Below, piece by piece: positions 6,857 to 7,077 of a DNA stretch of 7,077 nt. The stretch is from assembly GCA_012960055.1 (NCBI GenBank), contig DUCA01000184.1, positions 1-7,077 of the forward strand, in the 5' to 3' direction. This DNA comes from Cycloclasticus sp. Its GTDB lineage: Bacteria > Pseudomonadota > Gammaproteobacteria > Methylococcales > Cycloclasticaceae. Position 1 is the first letter of the stretch. The number at the start of each line of letters is the position of its first letter. The notes under the pieces are model-generated. The model did not search any database. It saw only the letters and a list, made by a program, of their open reading frames with translations, and was not told the DNA's origin. Made by a program: the position numbers and the translations under genes.

Positions 6857-6886
6857 GTATCCATTGGGCGCTTTTTAATTTATAAG
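6855..6886 (+). promoter_or_regulatory. Possible weak promoter for uvrC
   Basis: After the terminator uvrC needs its own promoter or readthrough. The only candidate I can find is TTGTAT (6855-6860), overlapping the terminator T-run, with an AT-rich -10 region around TTTATAAG (6879-6886). Depending on the hexamer chosen, the spacing is 18 to 20 bases and the match to TATAAT is poor or the spacer too long. I offer it as a weak guess. Confidence 0.2.
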
Positions 6887-6903
6887 TCAGTAAACTAAAC
6901 GTC

Positions 6904-7077
6904 ATGACAGGCAAAGAGACACTCGAGGTATTTGATAGTACAGCGTTTTTAAAAACGCTGACGCAAAAACCGGGTGTGTATCAAATGCTGGATACACGGG
7001 GTGTGTGCATATACGTAGGTAAGGCTAAAAACCTTAAGAAGCGTGTGTCGAGTTATTTCAATAATGTAGATAACGAC
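6904..7077 (+). CDS. uvrC: Excinuclease ABC subunit C, 3' end missing
   Basis: UvrC is the nuclease of nucleotide excision repair: joined to UvrB at a damaged site, it cuts the strand on both sides of the lesion. Only the first 58 codons are present. They begin MTGKETLEVFDSTAFLKTLT and continue PGVYQMLDTRGVCIYVGKAKNLKKRVSSYF, the start of the N-terminal GIY-YIG endonuclease domain that makes the 3' incision. GVY and YVG are the two halves of the GIY-YIG motif, and the KAKNLKKR stretch holds the conserved catalytic Arg. The first start codon after the in-frame stop at 6883-6885 is the ATG at 6904. No clear ribosome binding site precedes it. A perfect 20-base palindrome lies in codons 13-19. 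The gene continues past the window. Confidence 0.96.
   Translation, partial: MTGKETLEVFDSTAFLKTLTQKPGVYQMLDTRGVCIYVGKAKNLKKRVSSYFNNVDND
6941..6960. repeat. Perfect 20-bp palindrome within uvrC
   Basis: CAGCGTTTTTAAAAACGCTG is identical to its reverse complement over all 20 bases. It covers parts of codons 13-19, which encode TAFLKTL; AFLKT is conserved in UvrC proteins, so coding may explain part of it. In RNA it would fold into an eight-pair stem with a UUAA loop, starting 37 bases after the A of the start codon. Confidence 0.7.

Noticed and set aside
1..7077. CRISPR arrays, tRNA or rRNA genes, insertion sequences, phage or defence genes
   Set aside because: Nothing of these kinds was seen; the window is densely packed with conserved housekeeping genes.

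Overview
The window is a stretch of bacterial housekeeping DNA, all coding on the plus strand. It carries the distal part of the conserved nusA-infB translation/RNA operon, in the order infB (5' end cut off), rbfA, truB, rpsO, pnp. These are followed by a PhaR-type polyhydroxyalkanoate (PHA) regulator gene and the first 58 codons of uvrC. The gene order and the close similarity of IF2, TruB, S15 and PNPase to the Escherichia coli proteins point to a gammaproteobacterium with moderate to low GC. The PhaR-type gene suggests an organism that makes, or whose ancestors made, PHA storage granules. I cannot name a genus from the sequence alone.

Layout: infB (window start to 2560), rbfA (2570-2935) and truB (2939-3847) are separated by only 9 and 3 bases and are surely co-transcribed. 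A 122-base gap after truB holds a small hairpin and a very good sigma-70 promoter (TTGTTA, 17 bases, TATAAT), which gives rpsO (3970-4239) and the genes behind it their own start. pnp follows rpsO after 23 bases with no terminator between them. The phaR-like gene (6344-6805) follows pnp after 14 bases, so rpsO, pnp and phaR probably form one transcript. That transcript ends at a strong intrinsic terminator at 6829-6856. uvrC begins at 6904 and runs off the window.

Functionally, IF2 starts translation, RbfA matures the 30S subunit, TruB makes pseudouridine 55 in tRNA, S15 is a primary 16S rRNA binder, and PNPase degrades RNA. PhaR would normally tie phasin and PHA-granule gene expression to carbon storage, and UvrC is the nuclease of nucleotide excision repair.

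I see no undescribed system here. The points worth a second look are small: a perfect 20-bp palindrome in the 5' end of uvrC, a dyad around the rpsO -10 box, an 11-bp direct repeat across the rpsO start, the missing rpsO-pnp hairpin region, the PhaR-type gene attached to pnp, and a heptad-repeat linker in IF2.
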